From NCBI GenBank assembly GCA_018673255.1, contig JABHDC010000279.1, forward strand, positions 1 through 53,645: a DNA stretch of 53,645 bases, given 5' to 3'. The stretch is from Gemmatimonadota bacterium (lineage in GTDB: Bacteria > Latescibacterota > UBA2968 > UBA8231). The notes below the pieces were generated by a model. The model saw only the letters and a program-made list of their open reading frames with translations, ran no database searches and was not told the DNA's origin. Shown piece by piece: positions 27,375 through 35,070 of the stretch; position 1 is the first letter of the stretch; the number at the start of each line of letters is the position of its first letter. A program made the position numbers and the translations under genes.

Positions 27375-28939
27375 CGCGAGCGCCGGGGTGCGCGCGAGGC
27401 CGGAGCGCCGTTGCCCACTCTCAGCAGATGTTCGGCGGTCACATCCAGTTCACGACGCGTCGAGATGAAGCGGTAGTCCTGCAGAGTTAGCGTCGTGTCT
27501 TCGATGATGTCGACGCGGGTTTTGGTGGCCTTGCGCATGTCCTTCAGACGGCGGCCATTCTCACCTCGCACCGCGGCCGCCACATCGGGATGGACCCGCA
27601 GATGAAACCGGCGGTCGCCATTGTGTGCATAGGCGCGTCGCAACCAGCGCTCGATCTTCGTGATCGTTGTGTCGGCACCCATGATTCGTCCACGGCCGTC
27701 GCAGGTGGGACATGGCTCGGAATGGGTGTGCAGCAGGTTGGGACGGACCCGCTGTCGGGTCATCTCGACGAGGCCGAATTCCGAGATCTGCGGACTGATC
27801 GAGATCTTGGCGCGGTCTCGTTTGACCTCTTCAATCATGGCATCTATGAGCTTGCGGCGATTGCGCTCGTCGTGCATATCGATGAAGTCGATGACGATGA
27901 TGCCACCGATGTCGCGCAACCTCAATTGGCGGGCAACCTCCGTGGCCGCTTCCAGATTGGTGTGAAGGATGCTCTCTTCCTGATCTCGCTTGCCCGTATT
28001 GCGGGCGGAGTTGACGTCGATGAAGGTACCGGCTTCAGCGTGATCGATGACGAGGGAACCGCCTCGTCGCATCCACACCTCGCGCTCATTCACCTTCTCC
28101 AGCTCACCCTCGACCTTGTTGACATCGAAGATCGGCTTCTTGTCTCGATGGAGCTCTACCCGCTTGCGCAACTCGGGCGAAACCTGCTTGAGGTATTCGA
28201 TGATCTCGTCGTACAGATCACGAGAGTCGACGACGAGACGATCAACATTCTCCGTAAACAGGTCGCGGATCACACTCGACGTCATGCCGATCTCGCGATG
28301 GATGACGGCTGGCGCCTTGGCTTTCTTTGAGCGCTTCTGGATCCGGCGGAAGCTGCGGGTCAGCTGCTTGAGATCTTTGCGCAGATCTTTCTCCGGCTTG
28401 CCGCGCCCCTCGGTGCGCACGATCGCGGAGTAGCCCTCAGGACGCAATTTGCGCACTACGTCACGCAGTCGACGCCGTTCGTTCCAGCTCGAGATTTTTC
28501 GGGAGACGCCGACCCAGTCACCATTGGGCATGGCGACGATGAATCGCCCGGCCAGACTCAATTGCGTCGTGACGCGCGCACCCTTGGTACTGATGGGCTC
28601 CTTGGCGATCTGCACCAGCAACTGCTGGCCCTTTTTCACCAGGTCCTGAATGTTGGGATAGGCGCGCGAGCGACGGTGCCGGGAGGAACCGCCGCCGTCC
28701 TCTTCCGACTCGGCTTCGACCATGTCGCGCACCTGCAGAAAGGCGGTGCGTTCCAGGCCGATCTCGATGAAGGCGGCTTGCAGGCTGGGAAGCACGGCGG
28801 TCACCGTGCCTTTGTAGATGTCGCCGACGATGCGCTCGGCCTCTGGTCGTTCGACCCAAATCTCAGCCAGATCGCCGTCTTCGACGATCGCAATGCGGGA
28901 TTCGTGAATCCCTTGATTGATGAAAATTTCCGTACGCAT
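27371..28939 (-). CDS. rng: Ribonuclease G/E family endoribonuclease
   Basis: The 522-residue protein begins MRTEIFINQGIHESRIAIVE. It has an S1 RNA-binding domain (GDIYKGTVTAVLPSLQAAF), the catalytic DNase I-like region with GGIIVIDFIDMHDERNRRKL, and the zinc-link CPTCDGRG. It initiates RNA decay and rRNA or tRNA processing by cleaving single-stranded AU-rich sites, preferring 5'-monophosphate ends. It lacks the long disordered C-terminal tail of E. coli RNase E, so it is closer in size to RNase G. ATG 28939 is used because the family aligns from there. A long non-coding region with many hairpins precedes it. Confidence 0.93.
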   Translation of the reverse strand: MRTEIFINQGIHESRIAIVEDGDLAEIWVERPEAERIVGDIYKGTVTAVLPSLQAAFIEIGLERTAFLQVRDMVEAESEEDGGGSSRHRRSRAYPNIQDLVKKGQQLLVQIAKEPISTKGARVTTQLSLAGRFIVAMPNGDWVGVSRKISSWNERRRLRDVVRKLRPEGYSAIVRTEGRGKPEKDLRKDLKQLTRSFRRIQKRSKKAKAPAVIHREIGMTSSVIRDLFTENVDRLVVDSRDLYDEIIEYLKQVSPELRKRVELHRDKKPIFDVNKVEGELEKVNEREVWMRRGGSLVIDHAEAGTFIDVNSARNTGKRDQEESILHTNLEAATEVARQLRLRDIGGIIVIDFIDMHDERNRRKLIDAMIEEVKRDRAKISISPQISEFGLVEMTRQRVRPNLLHTHSEPCPTCDGRGRIMGADTTITKIERWLRRAYAHNGDRRFHLRVHPDVAAAVRGENGRRLKDMRKATKTRVDIIEDTTLTLQDYRFISTRRELDVTAEHLLRVGNGAPASRAPRRSR

Positions 28940-29414
28940 GGACCTGCTCTTTTCGTCGTCCGCCAATAGGCAGGACGTGAGGTCCGGTACGGAGAGCGAG
29001 CGATGTGTCAGGTGATGAAGGGCGAACTGATCGTTTGTGATTCTAACGAAAAGCCAGACCCCATCGAGATGACAACGTAGCATGTGCGATGGCGGCTTGC
29101 GTGGAGAAGCCGACACCTTGAACTGCGACGGCCGCCGTGGGCGGCAACATCCTCGTCCTGCGAGGGGCTCGGGCCGTCAATGCTACCTGGTGTAGCAGCG
29201 GCAACTGGCGATGGTCGTCAGGACCGCACACGTGACGGGACAAGCCGAAAAATCTGTCGTCCGTACCGAACGATGTTGTCATGGTGGAACCGTGCAGTGT
29301 TGACGATTCCGCCGCCAGCCGGGGACTTCGCCTTCGGTGTTGGCGGTATGAAGATCAGTTAGTCAGATGCGTCAATGGTACGCAGCACTTCGGGCCTCAG
29401 CAACAGGTGGGTTG
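28940..29414 (-). other. Hairpin-rich non-coding leader upstream of RNase G/E
   Basis: This 475-bp stretch has no convincing protein gene on either strand. It contains a run of stable hairpins: GCCGCC/GGCGGC (29131-29145), CCTCG/CGAGG (29151-29165), TGCTAC/GTAGCA (29181-29197) and GGTC/GACC within 29213-29225. A further one pairs CCGCCA with TGGCGG at 29312-29346. Read on the minus strand it would form the 5' leader of the RNase gene. E. coli rne is autoregulated through a structured leader of similar length, so feedback by cleavage is plausible here. I found no good promoter or terminator inside it. Confidence 0.45.
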
Positions 29415-31304
29415 TCAGTCGTCGACACGGCCAATCTGCAGAAGTTGCTGGTAGCGGGAGGGATCGTTGAGCAATTCCAGTGCTTCCTGGGCGGGATTGT
29501 CGTATTCGAGCGATGCCATGAGGCTGGCCTCCCGGCCCCGCAGTCGAAGAGTCAACTCGCGTTGCAGGGCAGCGCGGATATGGGGAAGGGCGGCGTCGGA
29601 GAACGCGATGAATTCTTCTTTTCGATCCATTGCGGCCTGCAGACTGTCCAGGGCATGGTGGACCCCACCATTCCATCCGGCATCAGCTGCGAGCCGTCTC
29701 AGGTGATCGATTTCCTCCTGCCCATCCGGCTGCCCGTCCCGGGCCATGGCAGAAGTGGGGAGATAGCGACGGAAGGCTTCGAGCATGGCGTCATCAATCT
29801 CCGGCTCATCGACCTGGCCTTGCGGTAGACCCATGTGGTCGACGATGAAATCGAAGAAGACGCGTTGTCGGTACATCCGCTGGATAATGGGTGGTACCGC
29901 CGCGGTGGTGACCGTGAGATCCGGATCAATGCCGCCCTTGCCGTAGACCACACGGCCCCTCAATGTGTGGAAGGTGGTCGTGTCTGAGGGTGCTGCGAGT
30001 CGTGCCCGATCTCGGTCGGTGGCTTCCCCGATGAAGGCATCCAGGGGCGTGGTCAATACCTGTCGGGCCTCTGATTCCTCAAGCTCGAAACGGGCCTGCA
30101 GACGTTCGATCGCCGTAGCCGCGTCAGGCGAGCGCAGAATGAGTCCCAGCAGCAGGCCCGCTGGCAGGTCGTAGTCTCCCGCCGGGACTTGTAGCAGCGC
30201 TCCGGGCGGCACCGTGAGAGATGCACGATGGATACTTCGGCCACTGGGTGTGTAGTAGAGGGCGGTGGTGAGCTTGAGCGCAGCTTGCTCAAGGTCGCGC
30301 AGGTCGAAGATCGTCTGAACCGAGCCTTTTCCAAACGATGTAGAGCCCACCAGGAGCGCTCGGTCGTTGTCCTGCAGGGCCCCAGCCACGATTTCTGCCG
30401 CTGAGGCGCTTCCCCCATCGATGAGGACAACGAGAGGAAGGTCGCCGAACAGGGGGGTGTGTTGGGAAACTTTGAGATCTTCGCGATCCCGGGCCCGCTC
30501 TCGTACAGAAACAATCGGGGCACCTTTGGCCAGAAACAGATCCGCAACTTGGGTCGCCTGACTGAGCAAACCACCCGGGTTGCCGCGCAGATCCAGGATG
30601 AGGCCATGGATCCCAGCCGCACGGAGTTGACTGATGGCGTCGGCCACTTCCTGGGACGTGTCCTCTGAGAAACGCGTCTGCCGCATGCTGATGTAGCCTA
30701 CACCCGGTGCCATCTCACCTGAGGCGGCGACACTGCGGATGGTGATCAGTTCACGCGTGATTTCCACCACCCAGTCATCCTCCACGCCTCGTCGAGACAT
30801 GGTGATTCGAACCGGAGATCCGGGATCCCCCCGCAGGCGTGTCACGATCTCCTCTAGGCCCAGATCGAAGGTATCACGTCCCTCAATGGCCACGATCAGG
30901 TCACCGGGCAATAAGCCGGCTCGAGAAGCGGGGGTGGCCTCGATGGGGGCGATGATGACTGGGTAGTGATCCTTAATGCCCACAGTGATGCCCAAGCCGG
31001 CAAACTTACCCGTCGTGTCCTGTCTCAGTTGCCTGAGGCCTTCCGCATCGAAGAACTGGCTGTAGGGGTCAAGATCCCGCAGGAGTCCATCGATAGCCGA
31101 CCTCATGATCTGGTCGTGGTCGACATCCTGATAGTAGTGTTCGATGACTCGACCATACACGGCGCCGAAACGTTCCCAGCTGAGATTGATCTTCTCGTAG
31201 GGATCGTTGTCCGTATTTGCCGCCGAGCAAACAAAGGGGGCAATCAGCGTTAGAACAACGGTTGCTAGAGAGGAACGGAGGCGACGGGAAGTATCAGACA
31301 TCAA
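29415..31304 (-). CDS. S41-family C-terminal processing peptidase
   Basis: The 629-residue protein has a signal peptide (hydrophobic core about 12-28), a PDZ domain (around VIIAPIEATPASRAGLLPGD) and the S41 catalytic domain. The catalytic Ser lies in DGGSASAAEIVAGAL and the catalytic Lys in SFGKGSVQTIFDL. It carries an extra C-terminal region of about 180 residues, helical and acidic, rather like the Prc/Tsp subgroup. Such proteases cleave envelope proteins near their C-termini. The gene lies 6 bp after tmk. Start ATG at 31304 or 31301. Confidence 0.92.
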   Translation of the reverse strand: MMSDTSRRLRSSLATVVLTLIAPFVCSAANTDNDPYEKINLSWERFGAVYGRVIEHYYQDVDHDQIMRSAIDGLLRDLDPYSQFFDAEGLRQLRQDTTGKFAGLGITVGIKDHYPVIIAPIEATPASRAGLLPGDLIVAIEGRDTFDLGLEEIVTRLRGDPGSPVRITMSRRGVEDDWVVEITRELITIRSVAASGEMAPGVGYISMRQTRFSEDTSQEVADAISQLRAAGIHGLILDLRGNPGGLLSQATQVADLFLAKGAPIVSVRERARDREDLKVSQHTPLFGDLPLVVLIDGGSASAAEIVAGALQDNDRALLVGSTSFGKGSVQTIFDLRDLEQAALKLTTALYYTPSGRSIHRASLTVPPGALLQVPAGDYDLPAGLLLGLILRSPDAATAIERLQARFELEESEARQVLTTPLDAFIGEATDRDRARLAAPSDTTTFHTLRGRVVYGKGGIDPDLTVTTAAVPPIIQRMYRQRVFFDFIVDHMGLPQGQVDEPEIDDAMLEAFRRYLPTSAMARDGQPDGQEEIDHLRRLAADAGWNGGVHHALDSLQAAMDRKEEFIAFSDAALPHIRAALQRELTLRLRGREASLMASLEYDNPAQEALELLNDPSRYQQLLQIGRVDD

Positions 31305-31310
31305 ACCGCT

Positions 31311-31967
31311 CTATCGGTAGGGGAAGTTTGGATAGCGATTGTTCAAGTATGTCCAGATGTCCTGGTGGAGTCGTTCGGCTTCGGCGACGGCATCCAAGAC
31401 GTACCAACGCTCCGGATCTGCCTGGGCCATTGCCAGATAGGCGTCACGGACGCTCTGTTGGAGCGAATCACCCGCTTGCTCGAGACGATCGACGATCCCG
31501 CCTCTGTTGCGACGTCTTTCACTGGCGTGCTCGACACTCAGGTCGAGGCAGATTGTCGTATCCGGCGTCGTGGCACCGATGGCAATGTCGTTGACGACGG
31601 TTGCCAACTCCACGCCGAGGCCTCGACCCACGCCTTGGTAGGCAACCGTTGAAGACGCATATCGGTCGCTGATGACCGGCTTACCTGACGCGAGGGTTGG
31701 GGCGATTAGCTCCGTGACGTGCTGCCGGCGGCTCGCGCCATAGAGCAAGAGTTCGGTGATATTGTCTACCTGGCCGGCCTCCGGGTCTAGAACGAGGGCC
31801 CGAATGCGCTCTGCCAGGGGTGTACCCCCAGGTTCGCGGGTCAGGATGGGTCTGTGACCGTCGCGATGCAGGCGATCATACAGTCGTCGGGCCTGGGTGG
31901 TGGTCCCGGAACCATCGATCCCTTCAAAGACGAGGAAGAGAGGCTGTTTCACAGGGATGGTCTGCAT
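31311..31967 (-). CDS. tmk: Thymidylate kinase with unusual P-loop
   Basis: The 218-residue protein matches dTMP kinase over its whole length, with VFEGIDGSGTTTQARRLYDR, LTREPGGTPLAERIR, the DRYASSTVAYQGVGRGL substrate region and the lid segment RRRNRGGIVDRLE. It phosphorylates dTMP to dTDP for DNA synthesis. The P-loop reads GSGTTTQ where the family normally has GxGKTTQ or GxGKSTQ, so the conserved lysine is replaced by Thr22. All other motifs look intact, so the enzyme is probably active. It lies between the CDP-alcohol phosphatidyltransferase and the S41 peptidase. Confidence 0.93.
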   Translation of the reverse strand: MQTIPVKQPLFLVFEGIDGSGTTTQARRLYDRLHRDGHRPILTREPGGTPLAERIRALVLDPEAGQVDNITELLLYGASRRQHVTELIAPTLASGKPVISDRYASSTVAYQGVGRGLGVELATVVNDIAIGATTPDTTICLDLSVEHASERRRNRGGIVDRLEQAGDSLQQSVRDAYLAMAQADPERWYVLDAVAEAERLHQDIWTYLNNRYPNFPYR

Positions 31968-32018
31968 AGGACCGCCGGCAGGGCAGTCGATGCGGCGCAG
32001 AAGCGTAGGATGAGCGCG

Positions 32019-32645
32019 TCAGGTGCCCGGAGAAGAGACGGGGGTGGGCGCCGCGGCAGAAGGATTGTTGAGCTTGTTGCGGATGTAGGCAAGGCGCTCG
32101 ATCACGGTATAGTTGGTTGTCACCGCCAGAACAACAAGGACGAAGACAAGACCTTCATGGCCAAGGAGGCCGCCCAGGGCGAGGGCGGCGAGGCGTTCAG
32201 GGCGTTGCATGAAACCAACCTTGCAATCTTCTCCGAGTCCCTCGGCTCGAGCCCGGACATAGCTGACCATGAGAGAGCCGGCCAGGGCGAAGAAGAGGAT
32301 GGAGGCGATGAGCCATTCGCCGCGGCGAACGAGGTAGGCGGCGATGCCGAAGAAGAGGAAGATCTCAGAGTAGCGATCGGTTGTAGAATCGAGTAATGCA
32401 CCGAATTTTGTTTCGCTACGGCCTTCGCGGGCGACCTGGCCATCAAGAATGTCACACAATCCGGCTGCCAGCACGATAGCAGCCCCCCACCTCAGCTCGC
32501 CGATTGCGAAAGCACCCGTGGCGACCACGTTCATCAATAGGCCAATAAGGGTCAGCCAGTCGGGGCGGAAGCCCAGCCGGATGAAGACCTGGACCAATGG
32601 CCGCAGGAGATCGGTAGCGACGGTTTTGAGGCGGGAAATGATCAA
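32019..32645 (-). CDS. CDP-alcohol phosphatidyltransferase family protein
   Basis: The protein of about 208 residues has several transmembrane helices and the defining motif of the family: LCDILDGQVAREG followed by GALLDSTTDRYSE, giving the DxxDGxxAR-G-xxxD-xxxD pattern of metal ligands and catalytic base. Members transfer a phosphatidyl or phosphoalcohol group from a CDP-linked donor, as in phosphatidylglycerophosphate or phosphatidylinositol phosphate synthesis. The acceptor is not determined. The start is unclear: TTG 32645 begins just before the first conserved helix, while an upstream frame reaches 32792 without family similarity and would run into the DnaA-box cluster. Confidence 0.85.
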   Translation of the reverse strand: MIISRLKTVATDLLRPLVQVFIRLGFRPDWLTLIGLLMNVVATGAFAIGELRWGAAIVLAAGLCDILDGQVAREGRSETKFGALLDSTTDRYSEIFLFFGIAAYLVRRGEWLIASILFFALAGSLMVSYVRARAEGLGEDCKVGFMQRPERLAALALGGLLGHEGLVFVLVVLAVTTNYTVIERLAYIRNKLNNPSAAAPTPVSSPGT

Positions 32646-32750
32646 GGAGTTGCCAGGCCAGGGGAAGGGAGCGGGGCCGGTGGTTGGCGTGGGCAGAGGC
32701 ACGCGGTTGAAGAATATAGGTGGGCGACTCCTGCCGTAGCAAGTGCAAAC

Positions 32751-32963
32751 TTGTCCACCACCAGGTGATCGCGGATTGGAGGTTGTCCACAATTTGGGAT
32801 GGTTGTGTTGATATGGTGGCGTTCACGAGTCTGCGGGTGGTGTAAGGCCGTGAGAATATGGCAGTTGGGTGAGTCGGGGGCGGCGGTGCTTATGCACATT
32901 GGGTGTTGATGGGCTTGTGGATAAGGTGTCGGGGCTTCCTTGTTGTCCACAGCACTATCCACA
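32751..32963. promoter_or_regulatory. DnaA-box cluster between rsmG and CDP-alcohol phosphatidyltransferase
   Basis: Within about 210 bp there are two exact TTATNCACA boxes, one at 32890-32898 (TTATGCACA) and one on the minus strand at 32916-32924 (TTATCCACA). Boxes with one mismatch lie at 32783-32791 and 32943-32951 (TTGTCCACA) and at 32955-32963 (CTATCCACA), and a weaker one is at 32751-32759. The rest of the 309-bp gap (32646-32954) holds no gene. It may be a second part of the origin, or a DnaA-titration site. Confidence 0.65.
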
Positions 32964-33572
32964 GGTTGCGCGATGGAGAGTGACTACCGTGCCGGGAGGG
33001 CCGGACGCCGGGGCCTTGGCCTCGTGGTCGGGCGTTGGACGGTCGTCATTTGGCCCCCGGGTCGTTAGGTAGACACCGTGGGGAGACAGGTGGGCGGCTG
33101 CCGCTTCTTGCAGCTGACGAAGGCCGCCCACGGCGCGAGACAGGACGATGTCATTGGGACCGGTTCGCAGGTCCTCCACACGCCCATTGACGACATCGAC
33201 GTTCGTGAGGTGGAGCGTGCGGACGCAGTGACGGAGGAAGTTGGATCGTCGGCGGCGCGCTTCTACGAGGGTGAAGCGGCTGGCTGGGAGGGCGAGAGCC
33301 AGAGGAATGCCTGGCAGCCCGGCGCCGGAGCCTACATCAAGGATTCGGGAGCGCGGGTGCAGGGCGATGTCCGCTGCGAGTCGGAGTGCCGGGATCAGGT
33401 GGTGGTCATTGATCCGCCGGAGATCCTCCAGACTGATCAGGTTGATTCGAGGTGCGAAGTGGGTGAGTTCTTCAGCATATACCTGGAGGCTCTGGGCCGC
33501 CTGCGCCACGCAATCAGGGGGGAGCCAAGGACAACACGAGGCGATGGTTGGGTGAGGGATTGGGGAGGTCAT
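32955..33572 (-). CDS. rsmG: 16S rRNA (guanine-N7) methyltransferase RsmG
   Basis: The 205-residue protein has the RsmG pattern: FAPRINLISLEDLRRINDHH, the SAM-binding motif ILDVGSGAGLPGIPLAL and the conserved LVEARRRRSNFLRHC, then LSRAVGGLRQL. It methylates G527 of 16S rRNA, and its loss can give streptomycin resistance. rsmG (gidB) is a common neighbour of bacterial origins. Its last codons overlap a DnaA-like box at 32955-32963. The 88-bp gap upstream carries two parS sites. Confidence 0.95.
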   Translation of the reverse strand: MTSPIPHPTIASCCPWLPPDCVAQAAQSLQVYAEELTHFAPRINLISLEDLRRINDHHLIPALRLAADIALHPRSRILDVGSGAGLPGIPLALALPASRFTLVEARRRRSNFLRHCVRTLHLTNVDVVNGRVEDLRTGPNDIVLSRAVGGLRQLQEAAAAHLSPHGVYLTTRGPNDDRPTPDHEAKAPASGPPGTVVTLHRATCG

Positions 33573-33592
33573 GCGCCCGCAGCAAGGGATGG

Positions 33593-33608
33593 TGTTCCAC
33601 GTGGAACA
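33593..33608. promoter_or_regulatory. parS centromere site 1
   Basis: The 16-bp perfect palindrome TGTTCCACGTGGAACA matches the ParB/Spo0J binding consensus (TGTTNCACGTGAAACA-like). It lies between rsmG and mnmE, outside coding sequence, 34 bp from a second copy. Confidence 0.88.
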
Positions 33609-33641
33609 TGGAGTTGGGCTATGTGACGATTCCAGTACAGA

Positions 33642-33657
33642 TGTTTCACGTGGAACA
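33642..33657. promoter_or_regulatory. parS centromere site 2
   Basis: TGTTTCACGTGGAACA is a near-perfect palindrome that fits the ParB-binding consensus, extended by A and T on the outside. It is just after the mnmE stop codon. No parA or parB gene is in the window, so these genes must lie elsewhere. Confidence 0.9.
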
Positions 33658-33660
33658 TCC

Positions 33661-35028
33661 TCACTTCCCTATGCAGAATTCTCGAAAGATTCCATCCAGC
33701 ACAGCCTCGCTCACATCCTCTCCAAGCAGCTCCCCAACATGACGCAGGGCGTCCTGAAGATCGGCAGCCGCCTTCTCGGGCTCATCACACATCACACCCA
33801 TCGCCCGCTCCAACGCGACCAGAGACGCACTTAGAAGCTCTCTATGGCGTTCCCGCAAAATCGCAACATCTTCCCTATCTCTCACAGGCAGCGCGGCCAC
33901 CATCGCATCCTGCAACTCTCTCAGGCCATCTCCAGTCTTTGCGGAGACATCCAGCACACACACTCCCTCCAAATCCGCCGTGCATGCCCTGGTCCCAAGG
34001 TCCACCTTGTTCCTGGCCACGACATGGGCAGCCTCGCAAGCAACCGACCCCTCCAGCTCCTGCGGCCACTCCTGCGAGCCGTCGATGACGAGGACCACAA
34101 CATCTGCCTCCTCGGTGAGCGACACTGTCCGCCGCACCCCTTCTCGCTCCACCAACTCCTCACTCGTTCGCAATCCCGCCGTGTCGACCAGGCGGATCAG
34201 CTCTCCATCCCAGACCACCCGCGCATCAACCCAGTCCCGCGTCGTTCCCGGAGTTGGTGAAACGATCGCCCGCTCTTCGTGGGCAAGTGCATTCAGGAGG
34301 GTCGACTTTCCCACATTCGGTGGTCCCGTCAGCAGCACCATCCAGCCGTCCTGTCTCCGACGTGCTCCATCGAAACCCTCAATCAGGCTCCGCATCGACA
34401 CTGCACACTCACCGAGCCGCATCAGAACCGCCTGGGAGGAGGCGGAGTCAATATCCTCTTCCGCAAAATCAATTCCCGCCTCCACCTGCACCATGGCCGC
34501 CACCATCCGTTCCCGCAGAGACACGATCTCTTTGCTCAGCCGTCCGCTCGCCGCACCGTAGGCCTGCAGGATCTCTCCACGCGACCCGGCCTCAATGACA
34601 TCCAGCACCGCCTCGGCCTGAAGCAGGTCGATCCGTCCGTTCAGGAACGCGCGTCGAGTGAATTCCCCTGGCTCTGCTGCCACCGCCCCGTGCCCGATCG
34701 CCGACTGCACGATGAGTTCCAGAACGATCTCGCTACCATGTGCACTCAGCTCCACCGTGTCCTCGCCTGTATAGGATCGAGGCCCTGGCAGAAACCACGC
34801 GAGTCCGGTATCAATGGGTTGTGTGGTGTGGTCGATAAAGCGCCCGTATCGCACGCTTCGTGGCGTGCCGAGCGTCTCAGATGTAATGAACATCTGGCGC
34901 GCGATCTCGAGCGCCCGTGGGCCGCTCAGACGCACGACTCCAAGGCCACCCCTACCACGGGCCGTGGAGACGGCAACGATCGTCGAAATGGATTGCCCGT
35001 TCATCCGATTCATAGGCCCGTGGATCAC
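33661..35028 (-). CDS. mnmE: tRNA uridine-5-carboxymethylaminomethyl modification GTPase MnmE
   Basis: The 455-residue protein has an N-terminal tetrahydrofolate-binding domain (STARGRGGLGVVRLSGPRAL), a helical domain and an inserted GTPase domain with GPPNVGKSTLLN, TTRDWVDA, DTAGLRTSEE and NKVD. It ends with the catalytic FCIGK motif. With MnmG, which is not in this window, it modifies the wobble uridine of several tRNAs. The start is taken as GTG 35028, preceded by GAGG at five bases; ATG 35013 and 35004 are alternatives. A strong hairpin separates it from yidC. Confidence 0.95.
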   Translation of the reverse strand: MIHGPMNRMNGQSISTIVAVSTARGRGGLGVVRLSGPRALEIARQMFITSETLGTPRSVRYGRFIDHTTQPIDTGLAWFLPGPRSYTGEDTVELSAHGSEIVLELIVQSAIGHGAVAAEPGEFTRRAFLNGRIDLLQAEAVLDVIEAGSRGEILQAYGAASGRLSKEIVSLRERMVAAMVQVEAGIDFAEEDIDSASSQAVLMRLGECAVSMRSLIEGFDGARRRQDGWMVLLTGPPNVGKSTLLNALAHEERAIVSPTPGTTRDWVDARVVWDGELIRLVDTAGLRTSEELVEREGVRRTVSLTEEADVVVLVIDGSQEWPQELEGSVACEAAHVVARNKVDLGTRACTADLEGVCVLDVSAKTGDGLRELQDAMVAALPVRDREDVAILRERHRELLSASLVALERAMGVMCDEPEKAAADLQDALRHVGELLGEDVSEAVLDGIFREFCIGK

Positions 35029-35040
35029 AGCGACCTCAGC

Positions 35041-35065
35041 ACCCCGGCGGCGACACCGCCGGGGT
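35041..35065. repeat. Perfect 10-bp stem-loop between yidC and mnmE
   Basis: ACCCCGGCGG (35041-35050) and CCGCCGGGGT (35056-35065) pair perfectly around a 5-base loop. No T-run follows on either strand, so it is unlikely to be a full terminator. It may be an mRNA-stabilising element or a weak attenuator between the two genes. Confidence 0.6.
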
Positions 35066-35070
35066 CATGC

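Noticed and set aside
28940..29414. RNase P RNA or tmRNA gene in the gap before the RNase G/E gene
   Set aside because: None of the conserved sequence blocks of these RNAs was seen on either strand.
33078..33626. 182-residue open frame antisense to rsmG
   Set aside because: It covers rsmG and one parS site; rsmG on the other strand is certain.
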